This document shows positions 7,637-18,534 of a DNA stretch of 64,000 bases, piece after piece. The position numbers and the translations under genes were made by a program. This DNA comes from an uncultured Acetatifactor sp. (GTDB lineage: Bacteria > Bacillota > Clostridia > Lachnospirales > Lachnospiraceae). The DNA lies in the NCBI GenBank assembly GCA_947624245.1, contig CANQJL010000001.1, forward strand, positions 168,357 to 232,356. The letters are read 5' to 3'. The notes below the pieces were generated by a model. It was not told where the DNA came from and ran no database searches. It saw nothing but the letters and a program-made list of their open reading frames with translations. How positions within the stretch are numbered: the stretch's first letter is position 1; every line of letters starts with the position of its first letter.

Positions 7637-8980
7637 TCAAGCCAACAGGATTTCTTCTGTGAGAAAATCTTTGACTTGTACCGAAATCAGCCGGCCGGGG
7701 ACGGCTTTCGCCGCTCCTTCCTCACAGGAAACCGCAATCCTGACATAATCCTTTGTATACCCCAAAAGATATTCCCTGCCCCCGATTCTTTTTGTCTCCT
7801 CCGGAAGTATCTCAGCCTCTCTCCCTATGTAACGCCTCCTGAATTCTATGGACTGTCTCCTCTCCAGTTCAAACAGCTCGCCGCTCCTTCGCGTCTTCAC
7901 TTCCTCGGGCACCTGATCCGGCATTTCTGCCGCTGCGGTCCCCCGACGCTTTGAGTATTTGAAAATGTGCATCTCATAGAAGCCGACCTTCTCCAGAAAT
8001 TCCTTTGTCCTGGCGAATTCCTCTTCTGTCTCCCTCGGAAAGCCTACGATCACATCCGTGGTGACGGCCGGACAGTCAAAAGCACTGCGCAGGCGCTCCA
8101 CACTTTCATAGTATTCCCCGGTGGTGTACTTTCTATTCATTCTCTTTAAGGTATCGTCACATCCGCTCTGGAGCGATAGGTGAAAATGGGGACAGAGCTT
8201 AGGCAGCGCTGCCAGCCTCCTTACCGTCTCCTCCGTGACGATTCTCGGCTCCAGCGAGCCCAGGCGGATTCTTTGAAGCCCCTCGATACCGTGTATCTGT
8301 TCGATCAGATCAATCAGAGTGCCGCTGCCGGCATAAGCTCCGTTCCTCTCAAAGTCGATGCCGTAGGAGCTGATATGGATTCCCGTCAGCACCACCTCGC
8401 GGTAGCCGGCGTCCACCATTCCCTTAATCTCCCGCAGGATATCCTCCTCCTTCCGGCTGCGCACCCGTCCCCTGGCCAGCGGAATGGCGCAGTAGGAACA
8501 GAACTGATTGCAGCCGTCCTGAATCTTGATGTACGCTCTCGTGTGCTCTGCCGTCTGCCTAAGCTGCATCTCCTCATACTGACAGGTATGCGCGATGTCG
8601 GGAATCGTCGTGCCCCCCAGAGTCTTGCTCTCCCTGTCGGCCAGATACTTCTCCAGTATTTCCACGATATCCTTCTTTTGGTTGTTGCCGATGGCCAGAT
8701 CGATGCTGTCGTCCTCCTCTATCCTGTCGTATGCCGTCTGTACATAGCAGCCCACGGCCACCACCACGGCCTCCGGATTTCTCTGTTTGGCCCGGTGCAG
8801 CATCTGTCTGCTCTTTCTGTCCGCAATATTGGTGACGGTGCAGGTATTCACAATATAAATATCCGCCTTCTGATCAAAGGGCACGATATGATACCCTTTT
8901 TCCTGCAGTTTTTGCTGCATTACTTCCGTTTCATAGGAGTTCACCTTGCAGCCGAGATTGTGAAATGCAATTTTTTTCAT
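7637..8980 (-). CDS. mtaB: tRNA (N6-L-threonylcarbamoyladenosine-37) methylthiotransferase
   Basis: Radical-SAM enzyme that puts a methylthio group on t6A37 of tRNA. 447 residues in the usual order: MTTase domain with C11 (NLGCKVNSYE), C47 and C78 for one 4Fe-4S cluster; radical SAM domain with C157, C161 and C164 (CNQFCSYC); C-terminal TRAM domain. The NLGCKVN start and length fit MtaB better than MiaB or RimO. The ATG at 8980 has AAGGA upstream. Open frame continues further upstream but runs into the divergent promoter and gene and is not used. Confidence 0.93.
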   Translation of the reverse strand: MKKIAFHNLGCKVNSYETEVMQQKLQEKGYHIVPFDQKADIYIVNTCTVTNIADRKSRQMLHRAKQRNPEAVVVAVGCYVQTAYDRIEEDDSIDLAIGNNQKKDIVEILEKYLADRESKTLGGTTIPDIAHTCQYEEMQLRQTAEHTRAYIKIQDGCNQFCSYCAIPLARGRVRSRKEEDILREIKGMVDAGYREVVLTGIHISSYGIDFERNGAYAGSGTLIDLIEQIHGIEGLQRIRLGSLEPRIVTEETVRRLAALPKLCPHFHLSLQSGCDDTLKRMNRKYTTGEYYESVERLRSAFDCPAVTTDVIVGFPRETEEEFARTKEFLEKVGFYEMHIFKYSKRRGTAAAEMPDQVPEEVKTRRSGELFELERRQSIEFRRRYIGREAEILPEETKRIGGREYLLGYTKDYVRIAVSCEEGAAKAVPGRLISVQVKDFLTEEILLA

Positions 8981-8992
8981 TCTGTTTTTTCC

Positions 8993-9021
8993 TTGACTTT
9001 TGCTCCTCCTGCCACTAATAT
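8993..9021 (+). promoter_or_regulatory. Sigma-A promoter of the HPr-like gene
   Basis: TTGACT (8993-8998) and TAATAT (9016-9021) with a 17-base spacer, about 40 bases before the HPr-like start codon, in the gap from the divergent mtaB. Confidence 0.8.
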
Positions 9022-9059
9022 ATAGGGAGAAGCTGTGACAACAATAAGGAGGTGTCAAT

Positions 9060-9290
9060 ATGAAGACCGTGCAGATTTCACTGAATTCCATCGACAAGGT
9101 AAAGTCTTTCGTGAACGACGTAACTAAGTTCGACTTCGACTTTGATCTGGTTTCAGGAAGATACGTCATCGACGCAAAATCCATCATGGGTATTTTCAGT
9201 CTGGATCTTTCCAAACCCATCGATCTGAACATTCATGCCGAGGACGGCGCAGAGGAAGTATTGGAAGCTCTGAAGCCTTACATCATATAG
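9060..9290 (+). CDS. HPr-like protein without the phospho-histidine
   Basis: 76 residues that match the HPr fold end to end, including DAKSIMGIFSLD (HPr: AKSILGLMSLG) and a C-terminal acidic helix. The active-site loop that carries His15 in HPr (LGLHARPA) reads NSIDKVKS, so it cannot accept phosphate from Enzyme I. A serine equivalent to Ser46 of HPr is kept (S41). AAGGAGG lies ahead of the ATG, and the gene has its own promoter and a strong terminator, so it is a monocistronic, probably expressed gene. It may be a Crh-like regulatory protein rather than a PTS phosphocarrier; this is inference. Confidence 0.8.
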   Translation: MKTVQISLNSIDKVKSFVNDVTKFDFDFDLVSGRYVIDAKSIMGIFSLDLSKPIDLNIHAEDGAEEVLEALKPYII

Positions 9291-9345
9291 GAACTGTACT
9301 CTGCATCGATACATAGTGTACGGATACATGGTATCGGACACGATC

Positions 9346-9388
9346 GGAAGACCTCAAAGAGCGTAAGACTTTGAGGTCTTCCTTTTAT
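9346..9388 (+). terminator. Intrinsic terminator of the HPr-like gene
   Basis: A perfect 14-bp stem (9346-9359 with 9369-9382), a 9-base loop and then TTTTATT. It lies between convergent genes, so it may also stop thiI transcription from the other side. Confidence 0.9.
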
Positions 9389-9392
9389 TCTG

Positions 9393-10571
9393 TTATTCCA
9401 CGACGATCAGCTCATCGGTCTCCAGCGCGGTCTTTACCAGCTCGTCGATCTTCTCGTCCAGATTGCGCTCGTGCCGCCTGATGACGTTCAGATTGGGCTT
9501 CGTCACGGGGTGCTTTGCCACAAAAATAGTGCAGCAGTCCTCATAGGGCTGAATGGACGTCTCGTAGGTCCCGATCTTTTGGGAGACCTCTACAATCTCC
9601 TGCTTGTCAAAGCCTATCAGCGGCCGGTACACCGGCATTGTGCACACTTCGTTGGTGGCTGCCAGGGAATTCATCGTCTGGGACGCCACCTGCCCGATGC
9701 TCTCGCCGGTGATCAGGCCGAGGCACGCCGTCTCCCCGGCTATATGCTCCGCGATGCGCATCATATAGCGCCGCATGATGATCGTCAGCTCTTCATGCGG
9801 GCATTTCTCATGAATGTAGAGCTGAATGTCGGTAAAATTGATCACATGAAGGTAAATGGGACCCGTATACCTTGACACGATTCTTGCCAGATCCACCACC
9901 TTCTGCTTGGCGCGTTCGCTGGTGTAGGGCGGCGCATGGAAGTAGACGGCGTCTATCTTCACGCCCCTCTTTGCGATCATATATCCCGCCACCGGGGAGT
10001 CGATCCCGCCGGACAAAAGCAGCATGGCCTTTCCGCCTGTGCCCACCGGCATACCGCCCGGTCCCGGAATCTCAACGGAATAAATATATATCTTCTCCCG
10101 TATCTCCACATGGAGCATGATCTCCGGCTCCCGCACATCTACGCGCATCTTCGGGCAGGCATTCAGAATGGCCTCCCCCAGATCCGCATTGATCTCCATG
10201 GATTCTTTGGGATAGTTCTTCCTCGCCCGCCTTGCATTGACCTTGAAGGTGCTGCTGCAGTCCGGATACACGTCCTTCACATATCTGACAACTGTGTCGC
10301 AAAGCTTTTCAAACCCCTCGTCCTCCACGTAGATCATGGGGCAGATTCCCGATATTCCGAAGACATGCCGCAGATGCTCCACCGTCTCGTCATAGTCGAA
10401 CTCTCCCTGCGCCTCCACATAGATCCGCCCCTGATTCTTTCTGATCTCAAAGGTGCCCTCGCATTTTTTCAGCGCGAACTTTATCTGATGGACCAGCGCG
10501 TCCTCAAAGAGATATCTGTTATTCCCCTTCACGCCGATCTCAGCGTATTTTAACAAAAAAGCTGTAAACAT
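9393..10571 (-). CDS. thiI: tRNA 4-thiouridine synthase ThiI
   Basis: 392 residues. N-terminal ferredoxin-like/THUMP region binds tRNA; the PP-loop SGGIDSP (187-193) adenylates U8 before sulfur transfer. There is no C-terminal rhodanese domain, as in the Bacillus form, so sulfur comes straight from a dedicated cysteine desulfurase, which is the gene directly upstream (10-base gap). The ATG at 10571 has GAGAGG ahead of it. The product gives s4U8 in tRNA; the rhodanese-less form probably has no direct role in thiamine thiazole synthesis. Confidence 0.95.
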   Translation of the reverse strand: MFTAFLLKYAEIGVKGNNRYLFEDALVHQIKFALKKCEGTFEIRKNQGRIYVEAQGEFDYDETVEHLRHVFGISGICPMIYVEDEGFEKLCDTVVRYVKDVYPDCSSTFKVNARRARKNYPKESMEINADLGEAILNACPKMRVDVREPEIMLHVEIREKIYIYSVEIPGPGGMPVGTGGKAMLLLSGGIDSPVAGYMIAKRGVKIDAVYFHAPPYTSERAKQKVVDLARIVSRYTGPIYLHVINFTDIQLYIHEKCPHEELTIIMRRYMMRIAEHIAGETACLGLITGESIGQVASQTMNSLAATNEVCTMPVYRPLIGFDKQEIVEVSQKIGTYETSIQPYEDCCTIFVAKHPVTKPNLNVIRRHERNLDEKIDELVKTALETDELIVVE

Positions 10572-10581
10572 CTTGACCTCT

Positions 10582-11754
10582 CTATTTCCTTCTGGTATAT
10601 TTCCGCAGCATAGGAATTTTATCATACATTGTCTGTAATGTATAGTCTATTTCTTCTATTGTGGTATAGACGGAGAAGCTGAACCGCACTGTGGATTCCA
10701 GCATCCACGGCTCCACTCCCAAAGCCCTCAGTGTGGCCGACGGCTGAGGCTTGCGGGCTGCGCAGGCACTTCCCGCCGACACGTAAATGCCCTTTTCCTC
10801 CAGCGCATGCAAAAGCACTTCACTGCGGACCCCTGACACGGAAACGCTGACAATGTGGGGGGCGGTTCCTTCCCCGTCGGGAGAATCCGGCAAAAGCCCG
10901 TTGATTCTGACGCCGTCTATCCTTCTGACGCCGTCCATAAAGTGCCGCTTGCACCGATACAGTCTCTCCATATCCTCGTCATAGTGTGCGTACAAAAGCT
11001 CAGCCGCCTTGGCCATGCCCGCCACGCCGGGCACATTGTCCGTGCCGGACCGCAGATTCATCTGTTGTCCGCCTCCGTGCAGAATGGGCTGAATCTTTAC
11101 CTTGTCCCCGATATACAAAAGTCCCACGCCCTTGGGCCCGTGAATCTTGTGTCCGCTGACAGAGAGAAGATCGATTCCCATTTTCTTCGGGTAGATCTTT
11201 GCCTTGCCAAACCCCTGCACCGCATCCACGTGAAACAGGGTATTGGGATTGATCCGTTTGATCAGATCGCCCGCCTCCGCAACGGGCTGCAGGGAGCCGA
11301 TCTCATTGTTGGTGTGCATGACGGACACCAGAATCGTATCCTGCGTCATGGCGTTCTGCAGATCCTTCAGGGAAATGCGGCCGCTTTGGTCCACGGGCAG
11401 GTACGTGACGCGAAAGTTCTCGCCTTCCAGATAGTGCATTGTCTGCAGGATCGCTGGATGCTCTATCTGTGTGGTGATCAGATGGCTGCCCTTCCTTCTG
11501 TTGGCAAACGCGCAGCCGATCAACGCCATATTGTCGGACTCCGTTCCGCCCGAGGTGAAGACCAGCTCCTTTTCGTTTACCTTTAAAAGCCGTGCAAAAG
11601 TCTCATGCGCATAGCGAAGATACTGCTCCGCCGCAACGCCCTTCATATGAAGACTGGAAGGGTTGCCGTAATCTTCGCACATTATTTTCGTCATCAATTC
11701 CGCCGCCTCCGGCAGCACCCGGGTAGTGGCGGAATTGTCCAGATACACTTCCAT
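10582..11754 (-). CDS. Cysteine desulfurase (NifS/IscS-like, partner of ThiI)
   Basis: PLP enzyme that moves sulfur from cysteine to a protein persulfide. 390 residues. The PLP lysine is K203 in SGHKIHGPKG, and the catalytic cysteine is C331 in SAGSACAARKPQ, on the longer class I type loop. GGAGGAAG precedes the ATG at 11754. It has its own promoter and runs directly into thiI, so it most likely supplies sulfur for s4U (compare NifZ-ThiI in Bacillus). A role in Fe-S cluster assembly cannot be excluded. Confidence 0.93.
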   Translation of the reverse strand: MEVYLDNSATTRVLPEAAELMTKIMCEDYGNPSSLHMKGVAAEQYLRYAHETFARLLKVNEKELVFTSGGTESDNMALIGCAFANRRKGSHLITTQIEHPAILQTMHYLEGENFRVTYLPVDQSGRISLKDLQNAMTQDTILVSVMHTNNEIGSLQPVAEAGDLIKRINPNTLFHVDAVQGFGKAKIYPKKMGIDLLSVSGHKIHGPKGVGLLYIGDKVKIQPILHGGGQQMNLRSGTDNVPGVAGMAKAAELLYAHYDEDMERLYRCKRHFMDGVRRIDGVRINGLLPDSPDGEGTAPHIVSVSVSGVRSEVLLHALEEKGIYVSAGSACAARKPQPSATLRALGVEPWMLESTVRFSFSVYTTIEEIDYTLQTMYDKIPMLRKYTRRK

Positions 11755-11806
11755 TGCTTCCTCCGTTCTAAAGCTTCCGTTTTGAAAACCGTGCTGTTTT
11801 ATAGTT

Positions 11807-11836
11807 AGCATATGCAGGAAATGCTGTCCTTGTCAA
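11807..11836 (-). promoter_or_regulatory. Promoter of the cysteine desulfurase-thiI operon
   Basis: On the minus strand TTGACA (11836-11831) and TATGCT (11812-11807) with an 18-base spacer, about 50 bases before the start codon. Confidence 0.65.
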
Positions 11837-11865
11837 TGTTTGTCGTATTTGGAATATATTACTCT

Positions 11866-12615
11866 CTATTGCTCCTCCAGTCGGTACATCACCCAGGAGA
11901 GCACCGTCATGCCGGCGGTCTCCGTCCGAAGGATCCGTTTTCCCAGCGTAACCGGTTCCACACCATTCTGCACCGCCTCGCGGATCTCCGCTTCGTCAAA
12001 GCCGCCCTCGGGACCGATAAATACCGCAATGCTCTGCCCCGGTCTTAAGCCTTCGATAATGGACCTCGTCCGCCCCATTCCCTCGGCCATCTCATAGGGA
12101 ATTATTCTGACATCCATGTCATATGCCATCGCCGCCGCTCGGGAAAAGTCCACCACCTCCCACACCTTGGGTACGATCGCCCGCTTGCTCTGCTTGGCTG
12201 CTGCCTCCGCGATGCCCTGCCACCGGGCAATCTTGGACGCAGCCTTTTTCTCGTCCAGCTTTACCACACAGCGCTTCGATGCCACGGGAACGATCCCGTA
12301 TACGCCGAGCTCTACGGCCTTCTGCACGATAAATTCCATCTTGTCCGCCTTGGGCAGGCATTGAAAGAGCCAGACTTTGGCAGGCAGCTCCACGGAGTCC
12401 TCTTTCACGAACCGCAGTTCACAGAGGATCCTGTCCGCCTCCAGAGAGACGATACCGCACCGATATTCTTTCCCGTCCGCACCGCTTTTGACGGAAATCT
12501 CCTCGCCGGGCCGCATACGCAGCACATTCTTAATGTGATTGACGTCTGCGCCCAATATTATGACGCTCTTGTCAGATATGTTGATTTGTGACGGTTCCAC
12601 AAAAAACTGGTACAT
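11866..12615 (-). CDS. rsmE: 16S rRNA (uracil-1498-N3) methyltransferase RsmE
   Basis: 249-residue SPOUT methyltransferase that methylates U1498 of 16S rRNA. An N-terminal PUA-like part (MYQFFVEPSQI) is followed by the knotted SAM site with FIGPEGGFDEAEI and LGKRILRTETAGM, which are diagnostic of RsmE. GAGGAG lies seven bases ahead of the ATG at 12615. It lies about 40 bases after prmA, the usual order in Bacillota. Confidence 0.95.
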   Translation of the reverse strand: MYQFFVEPSQINISDKSVIILGADVNHIKNVLRMRPGEEISVKSGADGKEYRCGIVSLEADRILCELRFVKEDSVELPAKVWLFQCLPKADKMEFIVQKAVELGVYGIVPVASKRCVVKLDEKKAASKIARWQGIAEAAAKQSKRAIVPKVWEVVDFSRAAAMAYDMDVRIIPYEMAEGMGRTRSIIEGLRPGQSIAVFIGPEGGFDEAEIREAVQNGVEPVTLGKRILRTETAGMTVLSWVMYRLEEQ

Positions 12616-12656
12616 GGGTGTGCTCCTCTTACCTTTTCCGCAATCTGTCCCACAGG

Positions 12657-13652
12657 TCATACATTTTTCTGTTTCTTAGCCGTAACGCTGACCCACTCGC
12701 CCTGATGCGTCACTTCCAGCACCTGCAGTCCGGCCGCCTTCACGGCCTCCACCACCGTCTCCTCCTTGTCGTCAATGATTCCGGAGGTGATGTAAATTCC
12801 ACCCTCCTTCAGATGATCCACGATCACCGGAGTGAGCGGCACCAGAACATCGGCAAGAATATTGGCAACTGCAATGTCATAGCGGCCGTATCCGACCTTA
12901 TCCCGAATCTCCTGATCCGAAATGATATTGCCGATCAGCATTTCAAACCTCTCGGGAGCGATGCCGTTGGCTTCACAGTTCTGTGCAACGGCCTCCACTG
13001 CACACACGTCAAGGTCCGTTCCCACCGCATGTTTCGCGCCGAACATCAGCGACAGGATCGCCAGGATACCGCTGCCGGTTCCCACATCCAGAAGCTCCGT
13101 CTCCGGAGTAATGTACTTTCTGAGCTGGCGGATACAGAGCTGCGTCGTCTCGTGCATTCCCGTTCCGAACGCGGTGCCCGGATCGATGTGCAGCACCGTC
13201 TTGCCCGCATCTTCCGCTTTCATTTCCTCCCAGGACGGAATCACCAGAATATCGTCGATATAGAACTGATGGAAATACTGCTTCCAATTATTGATCCAGT
13301 CAATATCCTCCGTCTCATCTACGGTGACGGTCCCCTCGCCGATATCACAGAACTGCCTCAGATCCTCCAGCTCGCCCTTGACGCTCCCGAGCAGCGTCTC
13401 CAGGTCCGTGGGCTGCCCCATGACCTCTACGCTGCCGTCCTCCTTCTTCTCCACAAAGAAGCTCAAGTAAGCAATGCCGTCATCTTCCGGGCTCTCCGGA
13501 AGAATGTCCACGAACATCTGCTCTTTCTCAAGCGCCGTCAAGGGAATCTTGTCCTCGATCTGAGCGCCCTCCAGGCCGATGTCATAGAGCGTGCTGATGA
13601 TGATATCCTCCGCCTCTGTAGTTGTCTTGATCCTGATTCTGATCCACTTCAT
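12657..13652 (-). CDS. prmA: Ribosomal protein L11 methyltransferase PrmA
   Basis: 331 residues. The SAM motif LLDVGTGSGILAILSLMFGA is preceded by DPGTAFGTGMHETTQLC, and the catalytic-region VANILADVLVPL follows. It trimethylates L11. The ATG at 13652 (MKWIRIRI) is preferred to one four codons upstream because GAGAGG lies between them. It overlaps the end of the preceding membrane-protein gene slightly or directly follows it, so the two are co-transcribed. Confidence 0.94.
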   Translation of the reverse strand: MKWIRIRIKTTTEAEDIIISTLYDIGLEGAQIEDKIPLTALEKEQMFVDILPESPEDDGIAYLSFFVEKKEDGSVEVMGQPTDLETLLGSVKGELEDLRQFCDIGEGTVTVDETEDIDWINNWKQYFHQFYIDDILVIPSWEEMKAEDAGKTVLHIDPGTAFGTGMHETTQLCIRQLRKYITPETELLDVGTGSGILAILSLMFGAKHAVGTDLDVCAVEAVAQNCEANGIAPERFEMLIGNIISDQEIRDKVGYGRYDIAVANILADVLVPLTPVIVDHLKEGGIYITSGIIDDKEETVVEAVKAAGLQVLEVTHQGEWVSVTAKKQKNV

Positions 13653-13660
13653 ACTTCCTC

Positions 13661-15262
13661 TCATTCCGCCGCTTTCTGCGGCCTAAGACCGTTTGATAAG
13701 GCTTCCTGTCTGCGCACGGTATACTCACAGATTCCAAGCAGTAAAAAGAACAGCGGCGTGCTTAAGACCTGCTGGAAACTTACCAGAGAATTCAGCCCGT
13801 ACAGCACAAGCGCCAAAACTCCGGGCAGATACCGGCGATACCTTGCGAAGGCCGCCGCCGCTATCGCCACTGCTGCCGCCAGACCCAGTATTCCTGTATT
13901 TATCAGGTGATTGAGCCATTGGTTGTGAGCGTTGGCAAACACCGCGTCGGCCCAGTGCCCCGTCACCGCCGGCAGCTCAAAAGGAGCAAAGACCGAATAA
14001 ATATACTCTGCGAAACAGTCCGGACCCGCTCCCAGCAGCTTCTGTTTCAGGCCGCCCCGCCAAAATCCCTGCAGGGACAGCTTCCACAGAGCGCCTCTGC
14101 CGCTTGACCAGCCGTCACTGCCCAGCATTTTGCTCACATACAGCGCTCCGCCTGCAAGCAGTCCCAAAGCCGCAAGAAACACCGTCCCCAGCCACAAGCC
14201 GCGCACCACTGACCTGCTTCGTCCGGATATCTCTGAAAGCTTCTCATCGGAAGACGGCTCTTTTGCGGCGGATTCTGCCCGCCCCAGTCTGCGGATCACA
14301 AAATAGGCCCCCGCGCACACCGCTCCGAGAATCCACCAGCCGCCCCAGCTTATCACGGAAATTCCCACTCCGTCCGCAGGCAGGGCCTGCAGGGCGGCTT
14401 CTCCCCGCAGACGCACGGCACATCCATAGCAGGGCAGACCCCAAAATACGCCTGCCGCCAAAAGCATCGTCCTTGCGAACACGACCGCATTCCTGCGCCC
14501 CGCCAGAAGGCACACGCCGAGACAGACTGCGGCAAGCACAGGCCCGATATCGCTGCCCTGTATACATAGTAACACCAAACCCGCCGCGCACACAATGTAC
14601 AAAAGTACATACTTTCTGATTTTTTGCGCTTTCAGGTATCCCGCCACAGGCATGGCAAGGGCCACGGCGCAGTAGCCGCAGAACCAGTTGATATTTCCCA
14701 GAGTGGAAATCAAATGACTGTACTCCCAATCGCTCTCCCGAAAACCCTGCAGAAGCCCCAGCGGATCAAAGCCCAGACGGCTGCAGAATCCCAGGACCGT
14801 CACGGCAAAAAAGGCGGCCTCCCACAGATATATGGGCCAGGCGCTCCCACAAAAGCTTCTGGAGACAAAAAAGTAAACGGCCACAAAAACGATCTGCGAC
14901 AGCGCTCCCATGTGCCAATCCCGATAGCCCGTCCATGCCGTCATTCCGTAGCTGCTGAAGACAGCGGAGAGCAGACACGCCGCCCCGTAGAACAGCATAC
15001 AGATATCTACGGGACTTAGTTCCCTCGCAGAGCCTGAAAGGCGGTTTTCCCCCGCAGCAGGAAGCTTGCCCGATCTTTGCAGCAGCCGTCCCGCAAGCGC
15101 CGTCAGCGCCCACGCGCCCAGACAAAAGAGGGACACGCGAAGAAACAGGGCGTACTTGCCGTCGCCCAGCATCACATACGTTCCTCCCGTGTACAACGGC
15201 AGCACCGCAGCCAGCACAGCAATATAAAGATCGCACAACACTCCCGAAAATTCCTTTGTCAT
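13661..15262 (-). CDS. O-antigen ligase-like polytopic membrane protein
   Basis: About 533 residues with roughly 12 hydrophobic segments. The signature of the Wzy_C/O-antigen ligase family is near the C-terminus: NAHNQWLNHLINTGILG, after a long extracytoplasmic loop that contains GAGPDCFAEYI. Such proteins transfer or polymerise lipid-linked glycans at the outer face of the membrane. No other polysaccharide gene lies nearby; it is placed between dnaJ and prmA. Its substrate is unknown. The start codon is uncertain (ATG 15262 or a GTG two codons earlier) because the ribosome binding site is weak. Confidence 0.75.
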   Translation of the reverse strand: MTKEFSGVLCDLYIAVLAAVLPLYTGGTYVMLGDGKYALFLRVSLFCLGAWALTALAGRLLQRSGKLPAAGENRLSGSARELSPVDICMLFYGAACLLSAVFSSYGMTAWTGYRDWHMGALSQIVFVAVYFFVSRSFCGSAWPIYLWEAAFFAVTVLGFCSRLGFDPLGLLQGFRESDWEYSHLISTLGNINWFCGYCAVALAMPVAGYLKAQKIRKYVLLYIVCAAGLVLLCIQGSDIGPVLAAVCLGVCLLAGRRNAVVFARTMLLAAGVFWGLPCYGCAVRLRGEAALQALPADGVGISVISWGGWWILGAVCAGAYFVIRRLGRAESAAKEPSSDEKLSEISGRSRSVVRGLWLGTVFLAALGLLAGGALYVSKMLGSDGWSSGRGALWKLSLQGFWRGGLKQKLLGAGPDCFAEYIYSVFAPFELPAVTGHWADAVFANAHNQWLNHLINTGILGLAAAVAIAAAAFARYRRYLPGVLALVLYGLNSLVSFQQVLSTPLFFLLLGICEYTVRRQEALSNGLRPQKAAE

Positions 15263-15283
15263 CTGCACTTATACCCATACCGC

Positions 15284-15311
15284 AAAAAGGATTGCTGGGC
15301 AGCAGCAATCC
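15284..15311 (-). terminator. Terminator at the end of the heat-shock operon
   Basis: A 9-bp perfect stem (15303-15311 with 15289-15297), 5-base loop, followed on the minus strand by five T (15288-15284). It lies just after the dnaJ stop. Confidence 0.85.
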
Positions 15312-15334
15312 CTTTTACCTTCCGGTCTTCACTT

Positions 15335-16510
15335 TTATTTCCAGAATTTCTTTTTCTTGTTATCCTTAGCGTCCTTCTCTTTGTCGCCGCTGTCAGCGGA
15401 GGCGGCGTTCTTGGCCGCATTCAGGGAATCCCCCGTTATCTCGTCGAACTGACGGAGCAGTTCCTTGGCTTCCGGCTTCAGCCTGTCAGGCACCTGAACC
15501 ACAAGCGTCACATAGTGGTCACCGCGGACGTCCCGATTTCTCCATGACGGCACGCCCTTTCCGCGCAGCCGGACTCTGGTATCTGTCTGCGTGCCGGGCT
15601 TTACATCATAGATCACCTTTCCGTCCACCGTATCGATCAGGATCTCTCCTCCCAGCGCCGCCACCGCAAAGGATACGGGCACCGTGGAATAAATATCGAA
15701 ATCCTGCCTCTGGAAGATGGGGTGGCGTCCCACGATCACTTCTATCAGAACATCGCCTCTGGGACCGCCGTTGACGCCGGGCTCTCCCAGCCCGGGCATC
15801 CGTGTGGACTGGCCGTTGTCAATGCCCGCGGGGATATCCACGGAATAGCGCTTCTTCATGGGGATATACCCCGTGCCGTGACAGTCCGGACACTTCTCCC
15901 TGATGACCTTTCCGGTTCCCTGACAATCGGGACATGTCTGGACATTTCTCACCGTGCCGAAGAAGGACTGCTGCGTGAACACCACCTGTCCTTTTCCCCC
16001 GCACTTGCTGCAGGTCTCGGGACTGGTGCCGGGCCTTGCGCCGGATCCGTTACAGGTCTTACAGGTCTCCTTCACATTGAGCTCTATCTCTTTCTTGCAG
16101 CCGAAGACGGCCTCCTCAAAAGAGATCCTCACACTCGTGCGCAGATTTGCCCCCTTCATGGGACCGTTGCTGCGGCTCCTGCTGCGGCCCGTGCCAAACA
16201 GATCCCCGAAAATATCCCCGAAGATGTCTCCGAAATCAGCGCCGCTAAAGTCAAAACCGCCCGCTCCGCCGAAGCCTCCGTCAAAAGCAGAATGTCCGAA
16301 CTGGTCATACTGACGTCTCTTCTCGGGGTCGCTCAAAACGGCATAGGCTTCGGAAGCCTCCTTGAACTTTTTCTCGGCCTCCGCATCACCGGGATTCACA
16401 TCGGGGTGATATTTCTTTGCCAGCGCCCTGTATGCTTTTTTGATTGCGGCATCATCCGCGTTCTTTTCAACGCCGAGGACCTCATAATAGTCCCGCTTCT
16501 GCTCTGCCAT
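15335..16510 (-). CDS. dnaJ: Chaperone protein DnaJ
   Basis: 391 residues. J domain with HPD at 35-37, a Gly/Phe-rich region ([17 protein letters not shown]), four zinc-finger repeats ([32 protein letters not shown]) and the C-terminal substrate domain. It is a full-length type I J-protein that stimulates the ATPase of DnaK encoded just upstream. GAGG precedes the ATG at 16510. It is the last gene of the CIRCE-controlled operon. Confidence 0.97.
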   Translation of the reverse strand: MAEQKRDYYEVLGVEKNADDAAIKKAYRALAKKYHPDVNPGDAEAEKKFKEASEAYAVLSDPEKRRQYDQFGHSAFDGGFGGAGGFDFSGADFGDIFGDIFGDLFGTGRSRSRSNGPMKGANLRTSVRISFEEAVFGCKKEIELNVKETCKTCNGSGARPGTSPETCSKCGGKGQVVFTQQSFFGTVRNVQTCPDCQGTGKVIREKCPDCHGTGYIPMKKRYSVDIPAGIDNGQSTRMPGLGEPGVNGGPRGDVLIEVIVGRHPIFQRQDFDIYSTVPVSFAVAALGGEILIDTVDGKVIYDVKPGTQTDTRVRLRGKGVPSWRNRDVRGDHYVTLVVQVPDRLKPEAKELLRQFDEITGDSLNAAKNAASADSGDKEKDAKDNKKKKFWK

Positions 16511-16550
16511 TTTCTGCACCTCTTACTACAAACAGCATTCTGTCATACTC

Positions 16551-18431
<1,881 letters not shown>

Positions 18432-18439
18432 TTTTTTGT

Positions 18440-18530
18440 CCTCCTGATATTTATGATTTGATTGTGATTGGCTCTATAATTGTTGTCCTGTATTCCTGCT
18501 TTGTACTTCCTGCCTTGCACTCCCTGTCGT
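18440..18530. repeat. Degenerate 13-14 bp repeats between grpE and dnaK
   Basis: On the plus strand the spacer reads as three loose copies of a unit like TGTATTCCTGCTT, TGTACTTCCTGCCT and TGCACTCCCTG (about 18489-18527). The copies differ at several positions. No function is clear. Confidence 0.3.
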
Positions 18531-18534
18531 CCGG

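Noticed and set aside
8981..9232. N-terminal extension of MtaB
   Set aside because: Would run across the promoter and start of the divergent HPr-like gene and lacks similarity; the NLGCKVN start with AAGGA ahead is standard.
12588..13910. Open frame of 440 codons opposite prmA
   Set aside because: Overlaps prmA and the ligase-like gene completely on the other strand; no motif or ribosome binding site.
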